Below are positions 19,010 to 31,439 of a stretch of DNA of 64,000 nucleotides, piece by piece. Origin of the DNA: Hemibagrus wyckioides (Eukaryota; Chordata; Actinopteri; Siluriformes; Bagridae); assembly GCF_019097595.1 (NCBI RefSeq), contig NC_080713.1, positions 11,856,199 to 11,920,198 on the forward strand, read 5' to 3'. Under the pieces are notes generated by a model. The model saw only the letters and a list, made by a program, of their open reading frames with translations, made no database searches and was not told where the DNA came from. Position numbers and translations under genes: made by a program. Numbering within the stretch: the stretch's first letter is position 1; every line of letters begins with the position of its first letter.

Positions 19010-20805
19010 TCGTCTCCAGATGTATTGGAACAGCGAGGCCAATTCTTTCATTTAAATATGATCTGACATTTACATCTAGATGTCTTTAAACACTCTGTAA
19101 CATTTGGTGGCAGACAACTCATATTTTAGGAGAACAATCTGTTGACTATTGAAGTAAATAACACTTAATTTACACCAATCGGGCATAACATTATGACCAC
19201 CTGCCTAATATTGTGTTGGTCCCCCTTTTGCTGCTAAAACAGCCGTGACCCACTGAGGTATGGACTCCACTAGATCCCTGAAGCCGTGCTGTGGTATCTG
19301 GCACCAAGATGTTAGCAGCAAATCTTTGAAGTCTTGTTAGTTGCCTCCATGTGCCCCACCTTTCAGCTTACAGGACTTTTTGATAGATACTGACCACTGC
19401 AGACCGGGAACACCCCTCAAGAGCTGCAGTTTTGGAGATGCTCTGATCCAGTCATCTAGCCATCACAATATGGCCCTTCGTCAAACTCTCTCAAATCCTC
19501 ACACTTGCCCATTTTTCCTGCTTCTTACACATCGACGTTGTGGACAAAATGTTGACTTGCTGCCTAATATATCCCACCCACTACCAGGTGCCATGATGAG
19601 GAGATAAACAGTGTTATTCACTTCACCTCTCATTGCTCATAATGTTATGCCTGATCGGTGTTTGGTTGCATTTGCCTTGCATGCAATAACTGCATTAAGC
19701 CAGTTCACCACACTGCTGCAGCTTCTTTTATTTGTTTATTTTGGGGATTTTCTCCATTCTGTCTCCTCTTCAGGAGGTGAAATGGGTTATAGTCTGATGT
19801 CTGATTTGGTCAGTCACTCTTACTCCCTGATGAAGTCCTTTGTTGTGATTTGTCTTGCTGCATGATGAAGTTCCTCCCGATTAGACTGGACATATTTCTC
19901 TGTAAATCAGGAGACAGAATGTTTCTGTAGATTTCTGAATTCATTCTGTTCCTGTCATCATGAGCTACACGTCAGTAAAGATTAGTGAGCTTGTTCCAGA
20001 TCATCCATGCAATCCCAGTCATGACACTACCTCCACTTTGCGTCACAGATGAGCACAGATGTTTTTGATCATGAGCAGATCCTTTCTTTTTCCGGACTCC
20101 GGCCTTTTCATCACTTTGGTGGAGGTTAATTTTGTTTCCAGAGCTATTGTGGCTCATCTCTGTACCTCTTACTGAACTCCACTTTGGCCTTCTGATTCTT
20201 ACTGCTGGTGATTGGTTTGCATTGTGGTATGGCCTCTGTATTTCTGCTTTTTTGAAAGGTGGATTATGATACCTTCACCTCTGTTCTTCAGAGCCTTCTG
20301 AGGTCATAGCTCTCAGTGTTGCCCCCATCAACTACTGTTGTTTTCCATGGCTGACCGGTTTGATGTCTGGTTGTTAGTATACCAGGGTTTCAGGACATTC
20401 CAAATTGTTGTATCTACCCAATGCTTTTGTGCAATATCTCTGGTGGATTTTCCCTTTGCTCAGCTTCAAAAATAACTTGATTTTTTCCCCCATAGATAAC
20501 ACTCTGGTTTTCATATTGCTTTATCCCTCTTTTAACAACAAACACAGCATTTACAGAGCTCAAACTAAGAGATGTTTAGAGCTATTTAGTTTTAAAACAG
20601 GGGCCACATGGGCAACAGGAAATACATCTCAGACAAACTGGTCTAATATTTTTGATCACTTGAAGAATATGTGGGTTCAAACAAAAGCTGCCATTTTCTC
20701 AATTGTTTGGATTTAAATATAAAGAAGTTTTTATTGAGCTTTTGATCTCAATCCCGAATGTCCATTGTTTAGCAAAAACAAATATTGTAACATATAGCAA
20801 AAAAA
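19010..20805 (-). mobile_element. old Tc1 element with a nested MITE
   Basis: The left end has GTATTGGAACAGCGAGGCCA. On the minus strand the body reads, in broken frames, the pieces KINLHQSDEKAGVRKKKGSA and HDQKHLCSSVTQSGGSVM (20130-20030) of a Tc1 transposase with the LN.VIACK C-terminal end near 19700. The promoter-proximal end runs through TTTTGATCACTTGAAGAATA to about 20805. A younger KDLSEFD-family MITE (19173-19660) interrupts it near its 3' end. The TIRs are degenerate. Confidence 0.7.
19173..19660 (-). mobile_element. Tc1 MITE, KDLSEFD family, nested
   Basis: The ends are CACCAATCGGGCATAACATT and its inverse (GTTATGCCTGATCGGTG). The middle differs from the other copies: GGTATGGACTCCACTAGATC to CATGTGCCCCACC comes from another Tc1 family, so this copy is itself a mosaic. 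It sits in the older Tc1 at 19010-20805. Confidence 0.8.
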
Positions 20806-20867
20806 AGTCTCTGTATGAAGGCAGATGTTTTTGAAAAATATTTATTTATTAATGGGGTCTGCATGTT

Positions 20868-20962
20868 TGCCTTGCACCTTTGCCTTGCTTGGGGCTTTGA
20901 TTCCTGCCCTCACCCTATGTGTGTGGAGTTTGCATTTTCTCCCTATGCTGTTTCCACTGCCA
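20868..20962 (+). repeat. SINE-like fragment
   Basis: Phrases GCTTTGATTCCTGCCCTCAC, TGTGTGTGGAGTTTGCAT and TTCTCCCTATGCTG follow the order of a common fish SINE-like body. Both ends are missing. Confidence 0.5.
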
Positions 20963-20998
20963 CAGAGTTAGAAGCATACAACTGTATACACTATATTG

Positions 20999-21772
20999 CC
21001 AAAAGTGTTTGGGACACCCCTCCAAATCACTATATTCAGGTGTTGTTTTTCAGGGGTTGGGCTCGGCCCTTTAGTTCCGTTGAAAGGAACTCTTAATGCT
21101 TCAGCATACCAAGACATTTTGGACAATTTCATGCCCCCAACTTTGTGGGAACAGTTTGGGGATGACCCCTTCCTGTTCCAACATGACTGCACACCAGTGC
21201 ACAAAGCAAGGTCCATAAAGACATGGATGAGTGAGTTTGGTGTGGAGGAACTTGACTGACCTGTACAGAGTCCTGACCTCAACCTGATTGAATACTTTTG
21301 GGATGAATTAGAGTGGAGTCTGCAAGCCAGGCCTTCATGTCCAACATCAGTGCCTGACCTCACAAATGGGCTTCTAGAGGAATGGTCAAAACTTCCTAGA
21401 AACACACTCCTAAACCTTGTGGAAAGCCTTCCCAGAAGAGTTGAAGCTGTTATAATTACAAAGGGTGGCCCAACTCCATATTAAATTCATGTGCATGTAA
21501 AGGCAGATGTCCCAGTTTTGACCTGGCTCACAGTCTCTGCTCTAATTCATGGATTTATGGACCTTTCCTTGTACAATGGTGTGCAGTCATGTTGGAACAG
21601 GAAGGGGTCATCCCCAAACTGTTCCCACAAAGTTGGGGGCATGAAATTGTCCAAAATGTCTTGGTATGCTGAAGCCTTTCACTGGAACTAAGGGGCTGAG
21701 CCCAACCCCTGAAAAACAACACCTGAATTCAATGATTTGGAGTGGTGTCCCAAAACTTTTGGCAATATAGTA
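20999..21772. mobile_element. snap-back Tc1 derivative, complete
   Basis: TIRs (CACTATATTGCCAAAAGT at the left, ACTTTTGGCAATATAGTA at the right) are flanked by TA (20997-20998 and 21773-21774). From the left, about 40 bp of 5' end jump straight into the middle of a transposase ([20 protein letters not shown]). That frame runs, with stops, to KGGPTPY at about 21480, so the first catalytic Asp and the DNA-binding half are deleted. After a spacer (CAGTTTTGACCTGGCTCACA) the 5' part of the same region follows inverted (21551-21772). The arms can therefore pair over about 200 bp. Confidence 0.88.
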
Positions 21773-21783
21773 TATGTATGCTT

Positions 21784-21985
21784 TAACATTGCAGTTTCAG
21801 AAGCCCAAAACATGTTCCAGCTTGTCAGTGGTGAAGGAAAGTAAATTGAAGGGAAATTGTAATGCCGCAGCAAACAAAGTCATACTATACAACTGTGTGT
21901 TTCCGACATTGTGGTAACAGTTTGGGGAAGAACCTCACATGAATGTGAAGGTCAGGAGTATATGAACCTTTGGCTGGAATTTTAG
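21784..21985 (-). mobile_element. MITE fragment, 'gtcaggtgtccac' family
   Basis: On the minus strand this resembles a nonautonomous Tc1 family whose copies share AAACTGTTACCACAATGTCG-like and CATGTTTTGGGCTTCTGAA-like blocks. It is only a left part and is degenerate. Better copies lie at 45385-45855 and 50675-51035. Confidence 0.5.
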
Positions 21986-22639
21986 GCAGCATTTGTGTTG
22001 TGTGCATAATAACATCACACCTGTAACCATTTTATTCTTTTAACAGAAAATGTGTTGATTAGTTAAATCCTCACGTTGAAATGTGTTATAGCAGCACAGG
22101 TCTGACATTTAAATAACAGGCTCATATTAATGCACTCACACTAATACCGTCATCACACACAGGGATTTTACAGCGGACTTTCTCCATAAAGGAAGACTAA
22201 TCATAAACTGATATGATTTTAGATCATATGAGTAAAGAGTTAATATGGTGAAGTTTTATTTAAAGCTTTATATCAGCATGTTTCCCAGCACAGGAGTTAG
22301 TTCCTGTTTTCAGTTTAGTTATAGCAGCTATGTTAAATAAGACAAAAAAAAAATCCTAGCTTGTAAGGGTGTAAACTCCTCTGTCCTGTACAAACAACTT
22401 ATAAATGCCTTAATGATAAAGTTTTGTTTAACCTATAATTTCATCATCTTCTTCTTCCTATTATTATTATTGATATTATTATATATAATATAATAGCATA
22501 TTATAGCATTACAGAGCTACAGTTAAAAGATAAAGATGGCTGTGTTCCCCTCAGCACACTATGTATTTGAAACTTTATTTCTCTAGATTTCAAAACTTAC
22601 AGTGGATTTCACGGCCACCATTAACAACAACTGTTTATA
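21986..22639. other. intergenic, nothing recognised
   Basis: A/T-rich sequence between polr2i and the PGRP gene, with a short ATT-rich simple stretch near 22445-22505. No convincing open frame. Confidence 0.5.
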
Positions 22640-23178
22640 CACAGACCAGGTATAACATTATGACCACCTGCCTAATATTGTGTTGGTCCCCATTTTGCTG
22701 CCAAAACAGCCCTAACCCTTCACTGGGCACTGTGTATTCTGACACCTTTCTATCAGAACCAGCATTAACTTCTTCAGCAGTTTCAGCAACAGTAGCTCAT
22801 CTGTTGGATCTGATCACACGGGCCAGCCTTCTCTCCCCACGTGCATCAGTGAGACTTGGCCGTCCATGATCCTGTCACCGGTTCACCACTGTTCCTTCCT
22901 TGCACCACTTTTGATAGATACTGACCACTGCAGACCGGGAACACCCCACAAGGGCTGCAGTTTTGAAGATGCTCTGATCCAGTGGTCTAGCCATCACAAT
23001 GTGGCCCTTCAAATCCTTACTCTTGCCCATTTTTCCTGCTTCTAACACATCAACTTTGAGGACAAAATGTTCACTTGCTGCCTAATATATCCCACCCACT
23101 AACAGGTGCCATGATGAGGAGATCATCAGTGTTATTCACTTCACCTCTCAGTGTTCATAATGTTATGGCTGATCTGTG
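22640..23178 (-). mobile_element. Tc1 MITE, KDLSEFD family, complete
   Basis: Inverted copy with both ends (CACAGACCAGGTATAACATT and ATGTTATGGCTGATCTGTG), TA on each side and the same internal deletion as the other copies. It keeps the N-terminal transposase codons (minus strand, about 23035-22735). It ends about 345 bp upstream of the PGRP start codon. Confidence 0.88.
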
Positions 23179-23271
23179 TATGCAGTGTGAATAAACACGT
23201 CCTCAAAGCGGCAATTCCGTCCTGCGCCTTAAATCTTAAATTTCCAGTACATATGCAAAACTGTATTCCAG

Positions 23272-23316
<45 letters not shown>

Positions 23317-23523
23317 ATGTGTGTGTGTGTGTGTGTGTATGTACATAATGTCGATGTCGATGACTCTCACGCGGAAATTCCACGAAGAAATGCCCGCCCT
23401 TAACAACCCGTGTGGTGTGTTTGCACTTAATTGTTCTCGTTTTTCGTGATTGCACACACACCCACACACACACAGACACACACACACACACAGACACACA
23501 CAGACACACACACAGACGCAAAC
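23179..23523 (+). promoter_or_regulatory. PGRP gene promoter region with kB-like site
   Basis: Contains (CT)n(GT)n at 23276-23340 and CA/CAGA repeats at 23453-23518. GGAAATTCC at 23373-23381 fits the core of an NF-kB site, about 145 bp upstream of the start codon. That suits an innate immune gene, though a 9-bp match alone is weak. The sequence just before the ATG is simple repeat, so 5' UTR and core promoter cannot be separated. Confidence 0.4.
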
Positions 23524-25896
23524 ATGCCAGCAGCAGCTCAGTACAGTACAGGTGAGACATGCAGACTAAATTTTACTCACATTTCTCTACATGTAGCTTT
23601 ATTTGTTATTGAATCAGTCAGGCTCTCTTTCTCTATTGTTCGTTATGTGTGTGTGTGTGTGTGTGTGTGTGTTTCTCTCAGTGATGCAGAATTGTTTTGT
23701 TAAAACAGATAAATATAAATTCTGTTAGCTTCTTTAGTTACTAAGTGGAACCGGATCCCAGTGTAATCTTTTCCTAAAATTAGTGATTTTAGCTCACTAA
23801 TTAGGTGCTTTCAGGATGCTGAACAATAATAAAACACTCAAAATCGTTGACTTATATGCTGTTATAACGAATATCACGGTTTCTAATCAAACTAATTAAT
23901 GTAGATTTTACAATCCATGTTGTGTTCCTGCTCTCACTGTTCCCTATGTGTACTGTGTCATCGTTTTATACAGTGATATCTGTTATATAAAATGTATAGT
24001 CATTTCTTTAACAGGAAAAGTTAAATTTACAAAACTAGCCATAATAGATTATATCAAGTCTCTTAAAACAGCTGGCATTAAATTGTAGGTTCATTAAATT
24101 GTACACCGATCAGGCATAACATTATGAGCACTGAGATCTGAAGTGAATAACACTGATTATCTCCTCATCATGGCACCTGTTTTGTCCTTAAAGTTGATGT
24201 GTTAGAAGCAGGAGAAATGGGCAAGAGTAAGGATTTGAGCGAGTTTGACAACGGCCAAATTGTGATGGTTAGACGACTGGATCAGAGCGTCTGCAGTGGT
24301 CAGTATCTATCAAAAGTGGTCCAAGAAAGTAACGGTGGTGAACCTGGCAACAGGGTCATGGGCGGCCAAGGCTCATTGATGAATGTGGGGAGAGAAGGCT
24401 GGCCCGTGTGATCAGATCCGACAGACGAGCTACTGTTGCTGAAACTGCTGAAGAAGTTAATGCTGGTTCTGATAGAAAGGTGTCAGAATACACAGAGCAT
24501 GACGGGTCAGGGCTGTTTTTGGCAGCAAAATGGGGATCAACACAATATTAGGCAGGTGGTCATAATGTGATGTCTGATGGGTTGTAGGTTCATAAAACTG
24601 TAGGTTTATAAACCTAAATATTTAGTCTATATAACAGTGAAAATTGTGACATGGAGTAAATTACTTTTACAAATTAAAAAAATTTTTTTTTAGACTGTCT
24701 AAAAAGTTTTAGACTGGTCCCGATTCTGTAACTACCTACTCCCCCTTAGAATGAGCAGGGTGAATCTATTCACACACATTTACCAGCATGAGGATTTTGC
24801 TGTTGTTGACCTGTCTCTCTTGCGTGCAGTGTCAGTGATCCCCCGCAGTGTGTGGAAGGCAGATGATGTTCAGATGAGAGAAAAATTACACAAACCTGCT
24901 GACAAGCTTATTATCCATCACACAGCACTGTGGAGCTGCTGGAGTCAGACGCAGAGCATCTCTCAGCTACAACACATTCAGCACCTACACATCCACGAGC
25001 GCAGCTTCAACGACATCGGCTACAAGTTAGTGAATATTGTTATTGTTAACCTTCCTGTAATGTGTATTGCTTAACAGTGCTCTGTTTAATCGGTTTATTC
25101 TTGTTCCTATTGTCTGTAAATGACTTAGCACTGTATCTGGAAATAAAAATTCTATCTTGAAATACCTAAACCTGGGTCCTAAACCTCAGGTAAACAGAAC
25201 CCACAGAAAACAGAAAGGGTTTCACACAGCTCATACTTTACCACAGTTCAATTCCTGATTGGGTTTCTGTTGCTAAGCATCAAGCTGTAACGTAAAAATG
25301 TGGGATTTAACACTGCTTTAGAGCAAGGTCTCATAACCCTGCATAAAATGTGGTACTTATCCTGTCTCCAAATTCCTAGTATGAAACGTTCCTCTACCTG
25401 TAGTAAAAAGCAGGGTTTAGAGCGATGTTAACGCAGGGTTAAGCTCAATGTGAAAAGCTTTTAAGTTAACTGCTCATTCTGCATGTACAGCTTTTTGGTG
25501 GACCAGACTGGTGAGGTGTATGAAGGCCGTGGCTGGGGCATCGTCGGAGCACACGCAAAAGCACATAACCATGACTCTGTCGGTGTTGCTTTTATGGGCA
25601 ACTTTAATGGTAAGAACACAAAGCTGCCCCAGTGACACACATACCCTCACATGTTTAAGCTTGTTTTAGTATTCACCTGTTGTGTCGGTGTGATTTCCCT
25701 GCTCTCAGATGAGTCTCCGAGCTTGCAGGCCCTGTCAGCCGTGCGTGCTTTGATCCAGCATGGAGTGGCCAAGGGATATTTACAACCCAACTTTGTGATT
25801 TTGGGACACAGAGACATCGCAGACACGCAGTGTCCGGGAGAGAAGCTGTATTCCTCACTGCACACACTCAAGGCACCAATAATTCACACATCCTGA
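23524..25896 (+). CDS. pglyrp5: short peptidoglycan recognition protein (pglyrp5-like amidase)
   Basis: PGRPs bind bacterial peptidoglycan. Those with a zinc site also cut the MurNAc-L-Ala bond. Four exons join in phase: 23524-23551, 24830-25025, 25491-25609 and 25709-25896, giving 176 residues. This short form is a single amidase_2/PGRP domain with no signal peptide (start [18 protein letters not shown]), which suggests the intracellular pglyrp5-type fish protein; the exact orthologue is inferred. Amidase zinc residues are present: first His of IIHHTA, Tyr of DIGYNF, His of LGHRDI and Cys of DTQCPG, so activity is likely. One unusual point: the usual Cys pair after HHTA is reduced to one Cys ([14 protein letters not shown]), so that conserved disulfide cannot form. 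Intron 1 carries a Tc1 MITE. Confidence 0.88.
24104..24584 (+). mobile_element. Tc1 MITE, KDLSEFD family, in PGRP intron 1
   Basis: Starts CACCGATCAGGCATAACATT after TA and ends GATGTCTGATGGGTTG before TA. The N-terminal transposase codons ([20 protein letters not shown]) are kept, with an extra gap in the leader and after the HTH region. The catalytic half is absent. Confidence 0.85.
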
Positions 25897-26190
25897 AAGT
25901 TTCATTGACTAAAACCGATGTTTCGATAGAGTTATGATTTTGAGGGATCTTTTATGCTTCTCATCCTGTATTTTGTACATATTTTATTGAAATCCTTCTG
26001 TGTATTTCACTGTATGATTACTATTCAGATTGAATAGTTTGTCCTCGCCTGATGTAATATTTAAACCATCAGTATTAAAAAAAAAGATATATATCGTATA
26101 GTATAAGATATAACTGTGTTTTTGTTTATCTATGATAATGCAGGAAGCAATCACCTTTGTGTATAGTGTTATACTAAAATATAAATAAAG
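25897..26190 (+). other. PGRP gene 3' UTR
   Basis: Sequence after the stop codon, ending at AATAAA (26184-26189), the likely poly(A) signal. Confidence 0.6.
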
Positions 26191-26934
26191 CAGCTCAGCC
26201 ATCCCATTAGAGATGAAAGTGATATGCAAAATACTCGGCCCTGCACCAAACGTGAGCCAGTGGCATCGCCTCTTCTCTCCTGTCCTCCTTTCAAGCACTA
26301 GGTCAAGGCTTGGCTACATCTCTCAACTGCACAAGGGTTGGTAGTTACAGCCGGTCATCAGATGGTCACCCCCTTCCACTGATTTAAGCCCATGACACCT
26401 TGTGAGGGCTCGACAGCAGATCTCCTGCTGACTGTCATAATTCATCCTTCAACAGGTTGGCTCTGCCACCACACCTCCGGCTGTGTCCAGACCTTACCTA
26501 CCAGCCATTTCCTGAGCATCCCTTCAATCCTCAGCAACCCAAGGGTTCTCCAGGGGGCTGCTTATAGAGACAATTAACATAGACACTGTGCTTTGCCCAT
26601 AACATTGCAATCCTTTCAGAATATTTAACAGTAAAAAAACAAACAAACAACTGAAAACATCACTTTATCATCTTTCAGAAGGGTGTCGGCACAAACACCA
26701 TTCATTTACTGTTTTTCATATTTGCTAACTTTTTTCACTAAAGATCTGTCGGACAATTTACGTGTTAATTTGAGCGAGTTAAGATTGTTTATCAATGGCT
26801 TGGAAATAAGACTATTGCGCGTGCGCGTTTATTTACCGCACAGCATCGCCATATTAGGTCACTGCTCCCTCGAGCGCAATTTAGTCACGTGCTTGCTATC
26901 TCAAGAAAATTTTGAGCAGCTTTTTTCAAGAAGA
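26191..26934. other. intergenic, possible old repeat
   Basis: The block 26200-26570 (CACCAAACGTGAGCCAGTGG; GGGTTCTCCAGGGGGCTGC) has the feel of a dispersed repeat, but I cannot name it. No gene-like frame. GTGCGCGTTT at 26821 begins a modest CpG-richer patch. Confidence 0.35.
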
Positions 26935-27120
26935 AGAAGAAGATTCAAGAGGAAGAATTCAAGATTCAAGAAGCTTTATTGTCATTTCAACCACATAGAG
27001 TGAAATGAAACAACGTTTCTCCAGGACCTGGTGCTACATAAACATACAACATCCAGTTCAAACACAAAAAACAACACAGAGGTTTGTCCAAGCCACATAA
27101 AGTGCAAAGTGTGCAGCTCC
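26935..27120 (-). repeat. LINE 3' end
   Basis: Read on the minus strand it ends GAAATGACAATAAAGCTTCT followed by TGAATCTTGAATT units. That is the A/T-rich terminal repeat and in-line poly(A) signal of a fish non-LTR element. The upstream part has no readable frame, so only the 3' UTR remains. Confidence 0.65.
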
Positions 27121-27454
27121 TTCTCTTTTCTTTCCTGCTATTTTGTTTCGAAAAAAAAAAAAAAACTCCACTATCAATATCACAGTTATGAAATATAATA
27201 ATTTCAGTATCTTCAAATACCTGTGTACTCAGTCACAGCCCCGCCCACCCCATTAATTACTACAGGTTTATGGGGAGTCGCACGAGGCCGGGGGCGGGAC
27301 TGAGTTGATCAAGATTTTAATGATTCAGCGGTGTTCAAGTCCAGAGTTTGTTCATCAGCCTGAGAGACATAATAGCACAGAAACTCCTGACTCAGGTTTC
27401 ACAAGCCTGAGTCGGCGTTAATATATATATACTTTTTCCGGAAGCAGTGTGTAA

Positions 27455-28270
<816 letters not shown>

Positions 28271-28273
28271 GCG

Positions 28274-28276
<3 letters not shown>

Positions 28277-28365
<89 letters not shown>

Positions 28366-28376
28366 TATTATTATAG
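28277..28376. repeat. (AAT)n(CAT)n(TAT)n compound microsatellite
   Basis: Trinucleotide runs begin 10 bp after the forkhead stop codon, within its 3' UTR. Confidence 0.95.
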
Positions 28377-28705
28377 ACTGAATAGCTTAAATAAATTCTA
28401 AAACATTTAAACATTTCAAGAAAATTTAAATTTACATTTAAAAAAATTTACCCATAACATTCATGGCATAATATACGGTTAATTATTATTATTATTATTA
28501 CGCATCCACATGTGTATAAAATCTGTGCAATAGATTCAGAAGATGCAATTTCATTCAAGCGTTATAGAGTCACAGAGACTGTTATTCCTTGTTCCTTGTT
28601 GTTGTTACTGTTGTCATTTTACAAGGTTTTTTTTTTAGAATGTCCTCAATTAAAATGATTTTATTGTTGAAAAGCAGTTTGTTTCAGTCAGATTGTTTTC
28701 AATCA

Positions 28706-28896
28706 AGTGGCCCTTGTCAAACTCGCTCAAATCCTTACACTCACCCATTTTCCCTGCTTCTAACACATCAACTTTGAGGACAAAATGTTCACTTGCTGCC
28801 TAATATATCCCACCCACTAACAGGTGCCATGATGAGGAGATAATCAGTGTTATTCACTTCACCTCTCACTGATCATAATGTTATGCCTGATCTGTG
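28706..28896 (-). mobile_element. Tc1 MITE 5'-end fragment, KDLSEFD family
   Basis: Inverted fragment from the 5' TIR (TTATGCCTGATCTGTG, then TA) through the leader to the first HTH codons (GGCCCTTGTCAAACTCGCTC). Same breakpoint region as the fragment at 1113-1322. Confidence 0.8.
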
Positions 28897-29077
28897 TATA
28901 CAGATAATGTCAGAAATGTCAGTAACTCACTAGAGATTTCTTGTTTATAGAACAGTTGTATAATCCATATTCACAATCATATAACAGCACTCCTTCTTTC
29001 GAGGTGTGTACTGCATACAATGTTATCTACATTTTAATAATCTGAATAGAGTCACATGACCGATAGTAGTTCGTACT

Positions 29078-29478
29078 CGATCCGTTCCAGAAACACGATT
29101 TGTTCTTTAGATATGCAAATTGCTGCCAAGAACACATTATAACATTATATTATTTGTAGTATTATAACAGCAGTATTATAAATACCCGAAACTGCCGTAA
29201 ATCGTTTCATCCTACTCCAGACTGGGGCAGTGGTAGCTCAAGTGGTTAAGGCTCTGGGCACCCTAACAACCACCCCACCCCACCTTGCTCCACCCTGCTC
29301 CAGGGGCACTGCATCATGGCTGACCCTATGCTCTGACCCCAACCCTCAAGGATAGGATATGCGAGGAAGAATTTCACTGTGCTGTATATGTGACAAATAA
29401 AAAACTATTAACAAGATGTAGACACATTTCCGCACATGCGCAGTACAAATCGTGTTTCCAGTAGATCGAGTAGTGACA
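29078..29478. repeat. inverted-repeat element with internal SINE-like unit
   Basis: The left end ACTCGATCCGTTCCAGAAAC with ACGATTTGTTC is matched, inverted, at the right (ACAAATCGTGTTTCCAGTAG then ATCGAGTA). Between them lies a tRNA-like head (GTAGCTCAAGTGGTTAAGG at 29230) and a retroposon tail (TTCACTGTGCTGTATATGTG, ACAAATAAA) ending near 29405. So a SINE-like unit appears to sit inside a short inverted-repeat DNA element. The right arm recurs at 32776-32830 upstream of snrpd2. Confidence 0.55.
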
Positions 29479-30480
29479 GTCCTCATTAGTGTCCCGAGTT
29501 AACCCTTGTTTTATGTTCACTCTTTGGTCCCAGGACATTATTAGGGTTTTAAAAGCACTCCAGAAATCAAATAAATAAATAAATAAATAAATAAAAAGTC
29601 ATTTACACACATTGTTGTTAATGAATATATTATTTTGAACTGATTTATCAAATACAGATGATAAACAACAACAGAAGCATGAGAAACAAACAGCTTTGAA
29701 ATCCAGCTCTCGAAAACGCATCTGTGTTTACGGATAATTCACAACAAACGTAAAAACAAACAAACAAACAAAAAAAAAAAAAAACGGTTCCATTTGACCT
29801 GACCACTACACAAAGGTGAAGTTCTAATTTTTGTGTTTGTTTTTTTGCTTTGCCTTGTGGTCATCGTTCATGTTTTTTGTTTTTCACAGTTGGCAGATTG
29901 TGTTTCACTTCTTGAAATAAATTACTTTCTCTTCAATGTCGTGACTTTAAATGATTATGTGCATGTTGCTTGCGTGTTAATCATTTCTTCAGTGGATTCT
30001 AAGCATGTTTAAGAATTTCTTTTTTTATGGATTAAAAATAAAAAAGTGTCCCACAAACATTAAGCACATCAATCACGTACTCCTTAACCTGCACTACTTG
30101 CACTAGGAACAGATTTGTCATGTGTAAATGTTGTTTTATTTAGGTGTTTAGGAATAAGAACATCAGGTATAAAAGTGTGATTGCGGGAATCTTCGTCTCT
30201 GTGTGACACCACAGCTTGGTCTCTATTTCTAACTCCACTGAGGTGAATCAGGACATCATATCACACATATCAACGTTTTAATGAAGCTGAGCAAAGTGAT
30301 ATCACCTCTTATCGCATTACACTCAGTGTGAAAGGATTTGCAAATCTGAGCAAGCTGCAGGAAGCAAGCGTGTGATTTGTGCACGAGGAATGTGTGATGG
30401 CTGACAAATGATGGAAATAAAAAGAGATCAGTGGAACGTTTCCCTTCACACTAGAGATATACATCACTCATCAGAAACGC
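29479..30480. other. intergenic, nothing recognised
   Basis: A/T-rich sequence with a short (AAAT)n at 29572-29597 and A-rich and T-rich patches. No supported gene. Confidence 0.5.
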
Positions 30481-30484
30481 AGCT

Positions 30485-30600
30485 TTAAGACAGGACTAGC
30501 TCAGGGGCTTAAGGTCCTTTAAAAAGAGAAAGGTTAAGAGTTCAAATCCCAGGTACTGCTAGTTGAAGAGTGTGTCCTGAAGGAATATTTCTTCAATTTT
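30485..30600 (+). repeat. tRNA-derived SINE-like unit, partial
   Basis: An A-box-like AGCTCAGGGGCTTAAGG (30508) and a B-box-like GGTTAAGAGTTCAAATCCC (30531-30549) lie about as far apart as in tRNA-derived SINE heads. The body after them is not recognised. Confidence 0.5.
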
Positions 30601-31430
30601 TCATTAATACAGTTGTCAGCCTGTGTAATAAATAATTTGGTGATTGTGCCAATGCAGGTCATAACTCACTTTCCTTCATAATGTGATTTTTTTCTGTAAA
30701 TAAATCTGATCTTTTTAAACTTAAGCAGCTGAAGATACCCTGAGGCTAAGACCTCACACACACACACGATAAGGTGGTTTGAGGGTGCAGAATTTTTAGA
30801 TTTCTGGTTTTACGTCCTTGTGAGAGTTAGAACATTTAACTCTTTGAAATGTCCCAAATAATTCCCTAAAAATATGAGTAATATGTAATAAGACACTAAT
30901 AAAGTGTTGCTATGAACAATAAGACTGAATATACCGTCCTTCTCACCCTGAGAGCATGACCAACATGAATGAACCCTCCAGCTGGACAACGATCTAATAC
31001 CAAATCAACAGAGAATCATTTTTAATATGTTTTGCCATGACTGTCTCCAGACCTGATTTCAAGAACACAATCTCGCAGATTTCTAAAAGATTTCTTAAGA
31101 AAGACTCAGTTAGAGACTCACTTAGAAACGGTATGTCAGGGCAATTGTGTAGGAGATGGCTTACCGGGGATTGATTACTATGGCTGAAAGAATTTATATC
31201 CTAATAAAATAAACATGAGTAAAATAAATTCCACAGACCATCCTCAGAGTAGATTTATTCGACGTACATAACATATTGAGAAAATCATTTTCAGAGACTG
31301 CTTTATCCAGGTGAGGGTCATGGTGTATCCATAGCTTATCCTGGATAAACTATACCATTTCAATAATAAATTATTCTGATTTTTTTTCCACTACTGTAGG
31401 AGATCAAAAAAGTACAGTTTATATTGCCGT
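30601..31430. other. intergenic, nothing recognised
   Basis: A/T-rich, without convincing frames or named repeats. Confidence 0.5.
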
Positions 31431-31439
31431 CATAAAGGG

